Source: Winogradskyella sp. (GTDB lineage: Bacteria > Bacteroidota > Bacteroidia > Flavobacteriales > Flavobacteriaceae). Taken from it: DNA of 51,555 nt. Position numbers and translations under genes: made by a program. How positions within the stretch are numbered: position 1 is the stretch's first letter; each line of letters begins with the position of its first letter. The stretch is taken from positions 1 to 51,555 of the forward strand of contig NZ_JABSST010000010.1 in assembly GCF_013213975.1 (NCBI RefSeq), in the 5' to 3' direction. Below are positions 26,197-35,002 of this stretch, piece after piece. The notes beneath the pieces are model-generated. The model was not told the DNA's origin. It saw only the letters and a list, made by a program, of their open reading frames with translations, and made no database searches.

Positions 26197-28197
26197 CTAG
26201 GGTTGTACAATATTAAACCAAAACTCAAATTGGTCAATTTTAGACATAAAATTAGGAAATGCACTCGCATCACCTTCAATTTTTATGTTTTTATTATTAA
26301 GTAACTCTGCAAAGGAAGCTTCACCTAAACTTATGCTATCTAAGTGTGCTCTTGTCATATTAATCGTGGCTGTTACATTCTCTGTTACGTGAGTATTCAT
26401 TCTTGGAATCACCGCACCGTTACTTACTATAAGCGCTATTTTTTCCTGCGTATCTGTTAGATTTATGTTAAAATTATATTTCAAATCCGAATTTTCATCT
26501 CCTTTGAATCGCATACCGAGATATTCAAAATACAGTTGGGTATCCATGCCTTTGATCATATCTGGTGTTGCAGTGGATCCCATGTTTATTTTTTTAACAG
26601 GGGTACGCAGCTCTTTGGCACCAGTCAAATAAAAATTACGCCAAGGACCCGATTCAGATTGATATCCTAGTTGTTGATAAGCATCTGCTAATAAATCTTT
26701 GGCTTCTTGATTTTCTGGATTAGCAAAAATCAATTGATTTAAACATTGTGCTACCCATCGGTAATCTCCCTCTTCAAAATATGCTTTCGATTTTTCTATT
26801 ACAACTTCTTCCCCTCCCATCATTTCAACAAAACGTTTTCCAGATTCTACAGGAGTATGAGGATTTAAGTTGGCTGGATTACCGTCAAACCAACCAAAAT
26901 ACAATTGATATTGTGCCTTGACATCATGACTTACCGAGCCGTAGTATCCTCTATTATAGAATTGCTTATCCAAATTTTCAGGCAAGCGAATCATATCTGA
27001 AAGTTCTATCGGTGTGTATCCCTGATTGGCCAATCGCAGGGTTTGATCATGTATGTAGCGATAAGTGTCGCGTTGATTTTCTAAATAGGGTATGATAGTT
27101 TCATTTCCCCAAGTTGGCCAGTGGTGTGACCCAAAAGAGACTTCCATATCTGCTCCCCAGGTTGCGATGCACTGATCGATATAACGACTCCATTTTTGAC
27201 CATTTCGAACCTGTGCCCCTCTGAGGGTATATAAGTTATGTAAAGTGTGACTGACATTTTCAGACTGACAAAATGCTTTGAAGGAAGGCAGGTAAAACAT
27301 CATTTCCGCAGGTGCTTCCGATTCAGGGGTGTAAATGAATTGAATTTCAATACCGTCTACAAATTGAGAAAACTTAGTGTCATCAGAGATGATTTTACTT
27401 GGCTTCACTATTCCTGTCATCCCTTTGGCGGAAGTAGTTCCCAAGCCACTGCCATAACTCCCAATATCAGATTTTGGTAATAAATTTCCATACATATAAG
27501 TAGCTCTTCTTGTCATGGCGTTCCCAGCCATCACATTTTCACTAATTGAATGTTCAAAAAAGCCTTCTGGTGCAATGACTTCTATTTGACCTGAAGTCAC
27601 ATCCTCTTCATCCAAAATTCCTTTGACTCCCCCAAAATGATCGACATGGGAGTGTGTAAAGATAACTGCTTTTACCTCTTGTTTTCCCAATTTTTCATCC
27701 ACCAATTTCATTGCGGCTTTAACAGTTGCAGGAACTGTTAAAGGATCAATTACGATCCATCCGCTTTTGCCTTGGACCAGTGTCATATTTGCCAAATCAA
27801 AACCTCTAATTTGATATATGCCCTTGGTGACTTCAAATAAACCATTAATTGAATTTAACTGGCTTTGTCTCCACAGGCTAGGATTGGCTTCGTCAGGTGC
27901 TTCTTTGTTTAAAAATTCAAATTGTTTCATGCTATACGAAACAGACTGATCTTCTTTAAGGATTTCACCACTTTCAATAGTTGCGATGAAACCACGCTTG
28001 GCATTTGCAAAATCAGTAGTATCTTTAAAATTAAGGTATTGTTTTAATTCAATATGCTTGTTTTTAGTACTATAGCTTGCGAGGAAGTTATTATCTGATG
28101 TCACTTTTTGTTGAGCTTTGTTTTGCTCATTAGAACAAGAAAACAAAAGATTTAAGAGGAAGATTGCAGTGTACAAGAAGCTTTTAAATCGTTTCAT
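26197..28197 (-). CDS. MBL-fold alkyl/aryl sulfatase-like lipoprotein
   Basis: The 666-residue protein has a lipobox LLFSC (Cys21). The metallo-beta-lactamase domain has T-H182-S-H184-V-D186-H187-F-G-G and, further on, the zinc-binding SENVSHTLHN and SFGSHHWP motifs. A dimerisation segment and a C-terminal SCP2-like domain (MDTQLYFEYLGMRFKG onward, about residue 540) follow. This order and length match SdsA1/BDS1-type alkyl sulfatases, which hydrolyse alkyl sulfate esters such as SDS using two zinc ions. The likely location is the periplasm or outer membrane. It heads an operon with the outer-membrane protein gene. Confidence 0.9.
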   Translation of the reverse strand: MKRFKSFLYTAIFLLNLLFSCSNEQNKAQQKVTSDNNFLASYSTKNKHIELKQYLNFKDTTDFANAKRGFIATIESGEILKEDQSVSYSMKQFEFLNKEAPDEANPSLWRQSQLNSINGLFEVTKGIYQIRGFDLANMTLVQGKSGWIVIDPLTVPATVKAAMKLVDEKLGKQEVKAVIFTHSHVDHFGGVKGILDEEDVTSGQIEVIAPEGFFEHSISENVMAGNAMTRRATYMYGNLLPKSDIGSYGSGLGTTSAKGMTGIVKPSKIISDDTKFSQFVDGIEIQFIYTPESEAPAEMMFYLPSFKAFCQSENVSHTLHNLYTLRGAQVRNGQKWSRYIDQCIATWGADMEVSFGSHHWPTWGNETIIPYLENQRDTYRYIHDQTLRLANQGYTPIELSDMIRLPENLDKQFYNRGYYGSVSHDVKAQYQLYFGWFDGNPANLNPHTPVESGKRFVEMMGGEEVVIEKSKAYFEEGDYRWVAQCLNQLIFANPENQEAKDLLADAYQQLGYQSESGPWRNFYLTGAKELRTPVKKINMGSTATPDMIKGMDTQLYFEYLGMRFKGDENSDLKYNFNINLTDTQEKIALIVSNGAVIPRMNTHVTENVTATINMTRAHLDSISLGEASFAELLNNKNIKIEGDASAFPNFMSKIDQFEFWFNIVQP

Positions 28198-28627
28198 AGT
28201 TTTTATATTTTTTGAATATATAATGTTTTTGCTTTAAATCAGAGGCTTATGAACCGGCTATTTATTTTTAATAAAACCAAGTTTTTAAATGTGAATAGTT
28301 TCTAAAATTAAAAATACTGTCTTTTTTTATTTTTAGAGTATAATTTAGTTTAAAAACATAAATATCAAGGCAAAATAAACTAATGTGTCGATGTGAAGGT
28401 TATTTTGTTAGACTAATAATGATACATGTATTATTGGTTGTAATGTATTCTTTTTTAATAGGTTATGGGTTGTGGTGCTCTAGATTATAGAGTTTATATA
28501 ATGAAAATGTAGCTAATAGAACTCAGGTATTTATTCATAAGATTAAAAAATATAGATTAAGGTTTGTGCTATGGTTTAAATATTGTTGTTACCGTTAAAA
28601 GAAGCCAAGAGGGTATGATTCCGTGGT
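28198..28627. other. AT-rich gap with degenerate spacer arm
   Basis: No gene. A minus-strand arm (GGTAACAACAATATTTAAAC at about 28578-28597) follows the small ORF stop and looks like an attC 5' arm. GTTAGACTAATAATGATACA at 28410 may be part of the same site. Confidence 0.45.
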
Positions 28628-28729
28628 TTAATCCTTGAAATTTTGTGTGTTATTTATAAGTTCAATATTGAATTCAGTCAATTTGAAAGTCTTTAACTCA
28701 CTTTCGATCCAAAGTAATTTCTTGTTCAT
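28628..28729 (-). CDS. 33-residue ORF in a cassette position
   Basis: ATG at 28729, product beginning MNKKLLWIESELKTF and ending NNTQNFKD. It starts 27 bp after GTTAGAC (28757-28763, minus strand), a perfect GTTRRRY, and is followed by an AAC-type arm. No family recognised. It could be a real small cassette gene or the truncated start of a larger one. Confidence 0.4.
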   Translation of the reverse strand: MNKKLLWIESELKTFKLTEFNIELINNTQNFKD

Positions 28730-28920
28730 AGCGCGTCTTCAGTTTTATTTGCAGTCGTGAATTTGTCTAACTTATGAGGTTTTGTGTGACATTACTCGGG
28801 TTTTAGTTTTCTGCTATCCCAATAAGATAATTTTGGAATCAGTTCATAGTTTCACTTTTTGCAGTAATCCTTTATAAATTCAATTATATTTATGAATTTG
28901 TAAGTAAAGATTAATTTATT

Positions 28921-29102
28921 TTATATAAGCTTATAGTCTACTTTTTTGAAGTGTCCAATGCAAGTTGTAAGTTCAAATGTAAGCTTTCCATTTTCTTCTA
29001 AATCAAAGCGTCGAGAAACTGGATCTATAAATTTGTCTTTTAATAACCAGTAACATTCAAACAGTAAAGTATCTATACTACAAAAAGGACGATTTTATCC
29101 AT
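28921..29102 (-). pseudogene. Frameshifted ~60-codon cassette gene
   Basis: ATG at 29102 (MDKIVLF...) runs into a stop after nine codons. In a shifted frame the reading continues CSIDTLLFECYWLLKDKF to TTCIGHFKKVDYKLI and a stop at 28921. One extra T in the T5 run (29082-29086) would join both parts into a protein of about 60 residues. It sits 20 bp after GTTAGGT (29123-29129), a perfect GTTRRRY. Family unknown. It may be a true frameshift or a homopolymer sequencing error. Confidence 0.55.
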
Positions 29103-29122
29103 TGAGTTTTTCTTCGGTGGGC

Positions 29123-29434
29123 ACCTAACACTAGCTGTAAGAAAATACCAATATTACAGGTATTATACGATCAGAAATACCCTGGCGATGATTCATTGAT
29201 CTCAAGAAGTAGGTATCGGTGATGTGGCGAGGTTTGAGCAACTGGAGTTTACTTTTAGGTGATCTGAGCGAAGCGAACACATGCACGTCTTTTAAAAACA
29301 ATAATATGCCATGAATAATTGCATGTTATCATTTAGTTTATAGTAAGTAGGGTAATTAAAAGTGATAAACCTTCTAGTTTGTACTTAGCTTCGGAATATC
29401 CATGTATGCTCTGTTTACTTTATACAGGGTTACC
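29123..29434 (-). repeat. Long attC-like spacer with family G block
   Basis: Minus-strand ends: far arm GGTAACCCTGTATAAAGTAA beside the serine hydrolase stop, near arm ending GCTAGTGTTAGGT. Inside, GATCTGAGCGAAGCGAACAC at about 29261-29280 resembles the G block at 32341. Confidence 0.65.
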
Positions 29435-29443
29435 ATTAGCCTA

Positions 29444-30667
29444 TTATTTTGAAATATTTTTTGAATATATCAACCTTGAGAATTCATCAAATATTGAAGT
29501 AGTTTCTTTGTGATTAAAAGGTATATGTTGTGTGAAAATACATGAAGCTATTTCGGACTTGTAATCTATGTAAAAGTAAGTGTTCATCATTCCACCCCAG
29601 AATACGGTACCTGGTTTACGCCCATAACTTTGTCCATCATTATCAATGGCCCAGGCTAATCCCCATTTAGTAGAATTAGTTGTGAAATTTTCTAAATTAC
29701 AGCAATAAGCGGGATTGAAATAATTCCCTTTACTATCCATATTTATATTGTTAATTTGATTTTTAAGCATTTCTTCAACTGTCTTTTTCTTTAACAAAAC
29801 TACATCGTTAAGTGTACCATAATTAAGTAGGCATCTTAGGAGTTTCATATAGTCATTTGGTGAGGACCATAGACCATCATCACCACTAAATTCAGTTACA
29901 TTTTCTTTTGGAATACGTTCTTTTATTTCAGTCAACTTTTGTTTACCATCTTGTCCTCTATATCCTCTTGAAACTATAAAATTTTGTAAAGAATCCGGAA
30001 CATTAAAGAAGGTCCTATTCATGTCTAAAGGATCAGTTATATTCTCTTTAAAGTAATTTTCTAATGTAGATTGACTTAGTTTTTCAATTAGTTTCCCCAC
30101 CCATTCCAAACTTGTACCGTATAAAAATTGCGTTCCACTTTCAAATCTTCTTGGAGCATCTTCATAGTTCCATTTACTATAATCAAAATTAGCTAATTCA
30201 GAATCTGTACAACATGCATAGCCAAATCCCGAAGTATGCGTTAAAAGGTGTCTTAAAGTGATCGGCTTTTTAGCTTTAGAAAGTTCTCCTTTTATTAAAA
30301 TTGGAATATCTGTCATTTCAGGCATTAATGAACTCAAATCATCATCCAAGCCAATTTGACCTTTTTCAACGAGTTGAAGAGCTGCAACACTAGTTAGTAG
30401 TTTCGTCATAGAATGAAGCTGATAAATATGATCTTTTGTCACATTTAAATTTTCTCCCCAAACGGCCTTACCATAGCAAAAAGACAATTCCTTGTCAAAT
30501 TTATTAGATGCGATAGCAACTACGCTAGGCAAATCACTAGATTTCATCTTTTTATTCATAGCTAGTGTTACTTCGCTCTGATTTGGAAATCTAAAAGCAT
30601 CGTTTTGACTTTTTTTACACCCAATCATTAGGATGACTATTGGGATTAATTTTAATAATTTCATCAT
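29444..30667 (-). CDS. Serine hydrolase lipoprotein, class C beta-lactamase-like
   Basis: The 407-residue protein has a lipobox LMIGC (Cys17). The catalytic S-x-x-K is H-S86-M-T-K89, the Tyr motif is FLYGTSLEWVG (Y-x-S rather than Y-x-N), and a later GTVFWGGMMNT occupies the place of KTG/HxG. Typical of periplasmic or outer-membrane-anchored beta-lactamase-related hydrolases with unknown substrate. Second of three such enzymes in the array; sequence outside the motifs is clearly different, so this is not a recent duplication. Confidence 0.9.
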   Translation of the reverse strand: MMKLLKLIPIVILMIGCKKSQNDAFRFPNQSEVTLAMNKKMKSSDLPSVVAIASNKFDKELSFCYGKAVWGENLNVTKDHIYQLHSMTKLLTSVAALQLVEKGQIGLDDDLSSLMPEMTDIPILIKGELSKAKKPITLRHLLTHTSGFGYACCTDSELANFDYSKWNYEDAPRRFESGTQFLYGTSLEWVGKLIEKLSQSTLENYFKENITDPLDMNRTFFNVPDSLQNFIVSRGYRGQDGKQKLTEIKERIPKENVTEFSGDDGLWSSPNDYMKLLRCLLNYGTLNDVVLLKKKTVEEMLKNQINNINMDSKGNYFNPAYCCNLENFTTNSTKWGLAWAIDNDGQSYGRKPGTVFWGGMMNTYFYIDYKSEIASCIFTQHIPFNHKETTSIFDEFSRLIYSKNISK

Positions 30668-30684
30668 TATTTAAGGCTTTATAG

Positions 30685-30915
30685 TAATGTCCTTTAAAAC
30701 GCAGTTGTGTACCGCGAATGAAAAGATAATGAATTCATTAGCAATGCTTTGTATAAATATCAAATATTTTAGGTGTTGAATCTAGATTACTGATGATCGA
30801 TTAGTCTGACTATGTCGTGACGTTAATCGTTGAATTTACTAGATTGGAATTTAAGATACGGTACCAAATTGACTCTGGTATATTGTTATTGCAGGTTCAG
30901 GAATTAAGTCTGTAA
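30685..30915 (-). repeat. Family A spacer, copy 5
   Basis: Contains CTTTAAAACGCAGTTGTGTA, AAGATAATGAATTCATTAGC, ATCAAATATTTTAGGTGTTG and GATACGGTACCAAATTG. It continues directly into a half copy of element C. Confidence 0.88.
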
Positions 30916-30921
30916 AACATA

Positions 30922-30956
30922 ACTATACAAGTCAGCTTCGGCTGAATGTGCTCTAA
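30922..30956. repeat. Family C element, half copy
   Basis: Only the right half is present: ACAAGTCAGCTTCGGCTG then AATGTGCTCTAACGG. The 5' partner arm is missing. The rest of this gap (30957-31086) ends in a spacer arm next to the carboxylesterase stop, minus-strand AAATATTTTATAAAAATAAT. Confidence 0.65.
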
Positions 30957-31086
30957 CGGTCTTAAAAAAATAAAAGCGGATTTAACCCGCTAAATTTCTA
31001 TTTAAAAACAAACCTTTTTATATTTCATTGATTTCGCTTTAGCGATTAAGTCGTAATTATTTTTATAAAATATTTGGGGGTAGTTT

Positions 31087-32178
31087 TTATTCCGTTATTA
31101 ACTTTTGTCTTTCAACTAAAAAGTCAAAAGTTAATTCCGATAAGCCTTTTCCATTTACCTCACCATCCCAAGCACCATGGCCTGCATCGACCAAAACCAA
31201 AGGGTTTGAAATACTTGGAACCATAATGGTTGCGAGTTCGTTATAAATTCCTAGAGAGTTATAAATGGATTGTAATTCAAGTGCTTCTTGATAAGGTGTA
31301 ACAGGGTCATATGCCTCTCCATGTGCCATAAATAATTCAGGATCATTGACATCATATCTTTCATATTGATTTAGTTGATAAACAGACTCAAAAACATCTA
31401 ACTTAATGTTTGATCCCCAAAAATAAATCATACTTCTTACATTATAAGTTTGGCTTAAGTTTGTAGTTGAAAGTGTTGGATCATCGCTAATGGTAATTTC
31501 GTCTTTAAAGTCTTCATGATTTGAAATCCCTAAAGCAATTGTAGTAATTGCTCCCGCAGAAGCACCACCAACTGTAATAAAATCTTTATTTATGTTGTAG
31601 GTGCTTGCGTTTGCCACAATCCAACGAAGAGCCGCTTTTGCATCTCTTTGGGCGATATACATTGCAGTAGCTTGCTGAACTTCACCCGAACTCTGTGCTC
31701 CTTGCAAAGCATTTTCAAGCCATTCTTGGGGTGCAATTCCTCTGTAATACACTAATAATTCTTCTGATGTCATTCCTTGTATTACACCTAATTCTTCTGT
31801 TGTTCTATAATCTATAGAAATAAAAACCCACCCTCTTGATGCGTAATAATTAGCCATATCTACAATTTCAGGCTTATGTTTTATTCCTCCTGTAAATCCA
31901 CCTCCATGAATAAACATATACACAGGTCTATTAGTAGAATTATTGTCAGGGTAATAGATATCTAATTTTATGGGAATCGCAAAAGGGGTAGTACTTGTCA
32001 TATTATGACTAAGCCCTTCGGCATATATGATATCTTCTTCTTTTAAAACCGTGTAAGCGGATTCAGTCTTTACTGTTGGTATATTATTGTTTGTTACAAT
32101 TGCATCATCTGTACTACAACCAGTAAATAGTAATATCGCTAAAATCATTAGGTAAGCTACTTTATTCATATCCAGCAT
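31087..32178 (-). CDS. Alpha/beta hydrolase lipoprotein (carboxylesterase/HSL-like)
   Basis: The 363-residue protein has a lipobox LFTGC (Cys21 from this ATG; the Met three codons later is an equal choice). The oxyanion motif MFIHGGGFTGG, followed by FISIDYRT and nucleophile elbow GGASAGA, defines a carboxylesterase/BD-FAE-like fold. A C-terminal His is seen in DAGHGAWDG. Probably an envelope esterase, for example acting on acyl or acetyl esters; substrate unknown. Single-gene cassette. Confidence 0.9.
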   Translation of the reverse strand: MLDMNKVAYLMILAILLFTGCSTDDAIVTNNNIPTVKTESAYTVLKEEDIIYAEGLSHNMTSTTPFAIPIKLDIYYPDNNSTNRPVYMFIHGGGFTGGIKHKPEIVDMANYYASRGWVFISIDYRTTEELGVIQGMTSEELLVYYRGIAPQEWLENALQGAQSSGEVQQATAMYIAQRDAKAALRWIVANASTYNINKDFITVGGASAGAITTIALGISNHEDFKDEITISDDPTLSTTNLSQTYNVRSMIYFWGSNIKLDVFESVYQLNQYERYDVNDPELFMAHGEAYDPVTPYQEALELQSIYNSLGIYNELATIMVPSISNPLVLVDAGHGAWDGEVNGKGLSELTFDFLVERQKLITE

Positions 32179-32255
32179 ATTTATTAAATTCTTTTCTTTT
32201 GACTTTGTTTTCTTATAAAGGTTTAATTACTGTCCAAGGTCTGGACTATGATTTT

Positions 32256-32395
32256 GCTATGGAATCATCCGCAGGATTATTCCGTTGAGAAATAAGCCGC
32301 TATTTTATACTTTTATTTTGGTGTGGTATATTGTCAGAATGATATGAGCCAAGCGACCTGATACATGCAATTATAGCTATGGTTGTGTGTTCGTT
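32256..32395 (-). repeat. Family G spacer, copy 1
   Basis: Shares ATACTTTTATTTTGGTGTGG and a TAATTGTAGCC/TATAGCTAT-type arm with 43131-43275. On the minus strand the far arm reads ACACAACCATAGCTATAATT directly after the serine hydrolase stop region. Confidence 0.7.
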
Positions 32396-32401
32396 ATTGT
32401 T

Positions 32402-33850
32402 CTATATTTCTTTTTTCCATTCAGTTAATCCACCTTGATTCAAAATACACCGGCTAACCGCGCCATTTTCATCATTTCTAAATTGAATTGTAGCTGTTGG
32501 TTTTACAATATCAATCACAAATTTAGAATCATCTATAGGTGTTAATTTCGAGCTCCATTTTCCTTTTTCTGATAAAATTAATTTTCCTTTTTTTAGTTTA
32601 ACTTGAATTTTCCTCTTATTTAAACCATATGTTCCAACGTATTGTATCAAATCGGATTTTTCATAAGTTATATCTAAATTTCTTTCAAATATTTTAAAGC
32701 CATCCCAGTTATATGTTATAGCAACGCTACGTATTATTTCTTCAAGGATTTTAATACTCGTTCCATTTGTCAGTATAACAACACCATTCCCTCCTTTAGC
32801 ACTTATAAAAAACTTACCTCTAAATCCTCTGGTAGCGGCTGAATGCTGTAAATAAATGTTTTCGCCTTGTTTTTCTAGAAAAACTCCTAGTCCAGAATTA
32901 CTATTGTTTAAAACTGGTTTTATCATTTCAACTGCTGATTCTTTTGATAATATTTTACCTTCATTATCATTTAAACTTAGTTGAAAATCAATTAAAATAT
33001 TGGCTAAATCAGAGGTAGTTGTCCATAATCCGGCAGCTGCGGATTCTGGATAGAAATTATAGTTGTTTTTAAGCGGCTTCCCTTTTCTTGTATGTCCTGA
33101 AGATATGTTTTTGGTGTACTTTTCTTCTTGGATTGAATAGAATGAATTTTCTATTTTAAGGGGTGTAAAAATATAATTGCTGATAAAGTTCTCATAGGTT
33201 TCATTAGCATTATCAGTCAAGATCAGCTGTGAAATTGTAGTACCTCCTCCAGAATATTTAAATTCTTGGTTTGCCGGAATTATTGAGATAACTTTTTCGG
33301 AATTAGCTGGGCCGTTACCTTCTAAAATTTCAATAGTAGTAGGTAAATTTTCAGCCTTTTTGTAACCGCTAAAGCCACTCATAGATAATCCGCCCGTATG
33401 ACTTAATATCTGGCGTAAGGTAATTTTATCAGAACTATTCTTGTATGGAAATTTCCAAGAAGTTAGGTGACTATTTATATCTGAATCTAATTCTATATTA
33501 TTTTGTTCACAGAGCTTCATAATTGCAAGAGCATTAACAAACTTACTTATGGAACCTGCTTGAAATACAGTTTCATTTGTTACTTTATTTTTGTAATCAT
33601 TACTAATCTGTCCATAGCTTTTTGTCCAGTCAATTTTATAATCTTTAATTACGGTAATACTCAATCCTGGTGTTTTATACTGTCGCATTCTTTCTTGAAG
33701 ATTCCAAAGCGATTCTCCCTCTATGGATACAAGCGGACTTAAGCTATTTTCAACGTTATCTATTCTTTCTGTAAGGTTTTGTGCAGTGAAATGAAAATTA
33801 GTGAAAAATAAAAATAGGGTTAATAGCTGAAGTGGTTTTTTTATAGTCAT
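32402..33850 (-). CDS. Secreted serine hydrolase, class C beta-lactamase-like
   Basis: 482 residues from the ATG at 33850, with signal peptide MTIKKPLQLLTLFLFFTNFH. S-x-x-K is GSISKF, the Tyr motif is FKYSGGGTT (Y-S-G), and LQHSAATRGFRG is the HxG/KTG region. A C-terminal strand-rich domain of about 110 residues follows. The frame is open for 19 more codons upstream, but those lie in the spacer. Third member of this fold in the array. Confidence 0.9.
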   Translation of the reverse strand: MTIKKPLQLLTLFLFFTNFHFTAQNLTERIDNVENSLSPLVSIEGESLWNLQERMRQYKTPGLSITVIKDYKIDWTKSYGQISNDYKNKVTNETVFQAGSISKFVNALAIMKLCEQNNIELDSDINSHLTSWKFPYKNSSDKITLRQILSHTGGLSMSGFSGYKKAENLPTTIEILEGNGPANSEKVISIIPANQEFKYSGGGTTISQLILTDNANETYENFISNYIFTPLKIENSFYSIQEEKYTKNISSGHTRKGKPLKNNYNFYPESAAAGLWTTTSDLANILIDFQLSLNDNEGKILSKESAVEMIKPVLNNSNSGLGVFLEKQGENIYLQHSAATRGFRGKFFISAKGGNGVVILTNGTSIKILEEIIRSVAITYNWDGFKIFERNLDITYEKSDLIQYVGTYGLNKRKIQVKLKKGKLILSEKGKWSSKLTPIDDSKFVIDIVKPTATIQFRNDENGAVSRCILNQGGLTEWKKEI

Positions 33851-33896
33851 TTGAACATGTTTATTTCTTTTTATCAAAGATTGTTCCGTAATGACG

Positions 33897-34085
33897 CACA
33901 ACTCCATGCTGAGGACCGTTGCGTATTACGCGTAAAAGATAATAAATGCGTCTGATTAAGAAAGATATCAAATATTTTAAATGTTTGATTTAAATCATTG
34001 ATACAAGATTAGCCAAGCTTTGGTGTGATGTTAATCGTTGGGTTTATTAGCTTGGAGATTCAAGTTAAGGTACGAGATTCTGGTA
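33897..34085 (-). repeat. Family A spacer, copy 6
   Basis: Carries CAACTCCATGCTGAGGACCG, AAAAGATAATAAATGCGTCT, GATATCAAATATTTTAAATG and ATTAGCCAAGCTTTGGTGTG. The segment to the next gene (34086-34277) continues with a block shared with 29340-29440. It ends in the arm GTTGCTAACACGTTATATAA (minus strand), so the whole site is about 375 bp. Confidence 0.88.
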
Positions 34086-34277
34086 AGTATAAGGCAAGTA
34101 GGGGAATAAAAAGGGATGAAATGTTAAGTTTGCACTGAGCCAGAATATTGTACGTTGTTTTATATTTATTAATTCTTATAGCCAAAATCAGGATTTAGTG
34201 ATGTAGGTAATTAGCACTGATCTTTCGTAAACAACTATACACTCTTTTTATTATATAACGTGTTAGCAACAGTTTAT

Positions 34278-34856
34278 TTATTTAACCTTCGGTTTTAAAA
34301 CCTTAAAGCCATAAATCATCACAGCAGCTTGAATTAAAACACCAATCATTAGACCAATTAATTGCGCATTAGTAGAAATTATTCCGTGATCATCGAAATA
34401 GAAGACTGTGTAAGTTCCAACAGGAATATTTAAAAAAAGACTTACAAAAAAGCCAGGATTATATCTGTGCTTAAAGAACATAACTACGTGTGATAAAGCA
34501 TTAATTATAGAAAAATAGGCAGTCCATATTCCTATGGAAATGTCAATACAGCTAGCTAGAATTGCAGAAAGCGGAAATGCAATAAAAATGATCGGAATAT
34601 TTATCCAAAACGAGGCTCTGTCATCTAGTGGATAATTATCTTTATCGGACTGTAGTACTTTGTTATTAAAAAACTTTACAAATCCACCGGGTAAGATGTA
34701 TTCTTCAAATTGATGTAGCAGATATACTGCAAATTGTAGCCATATAAGAAATACTGCATAATCTGATTTTAACAAGTACAATGGAAGTATGATTATTAAG
34801 TAGATTGCTATAAAAATTGTGGATTTATACCAGTTTTTGTAGAGCCATTTCATCAT
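34278..34856 (-). CDS. HXXEE domain membrane protein
   Basis: The 192-residue protein has about six hydrophobic segments. The motif H-Q-F-E-E (HQFEEYILPGGFVKFFN) that names the family lies in the second or third helix, followed by a conserved HVVMFFKHRYNPGFF. Function unknown; the His/Glu motif suggests metal binding or catalysis in the membrane. The start is 9 bp after the GTT of the upstream family E spacer. Confidence 0.87.
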   Translation of the reverse strand: MMKWLYKNWYKSTIFIAIYLIIILPLYLLKSDYAVFLIWLQFAVYLLHQFEEYILPGGFVKFFNNKVLQSDKDNYPLDDRASFWINIPIIFIAFPLSAILASCIDISIGIWTAYFSIINALSHVVMFFKHRYNPGFFVSLFLNIPVGTYTVFYFDDHGIISTNAQLIGLMIGVLIQAAVMIYGFKVLKPKVK

Positions 34857-34864
34857 ATATGTGT

Positions 34865-34990
34865 TTTAACGGTCTCAGCTACGAGTAGCTGTGTGTTTAA
34901 GCACTAAATTTAGTAAATAGAACAAAGATAAAAGACCGCTAGATCCTATAAAAGTGAACATTAGCCAGCAGTGAAATATGCACGGTAGTG
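34865..34990 (-). repeat. Family E attC-like site, copy 2
   Basis: A compact 126-bp site. The gene-start arm is TTAACGGTCTCAGCTACGAG, the central block GCACTAAATTTAGTAAATAG, and the far arm on the minus strand CTACCGTGCATATTTCACTG next to the HAD gene stop. Both arms and the AAC/GTT-like ends are visible. Confidence 0.85.
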
Positions 34991-35002
34991 GATTTTCGTT
35001 AA

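Noticed and set aside
21897..33850. Antibiotic-resistance beta-lactamases
   Set aside because: The three serine hydrolases share the fold and S-x-x-K. Their other motifs (Y-S-N, Y-x-S, Y-S-G; HxG) and added C-terminal domains fit esterase/peptidase relatives better than true AmpC enzymes.
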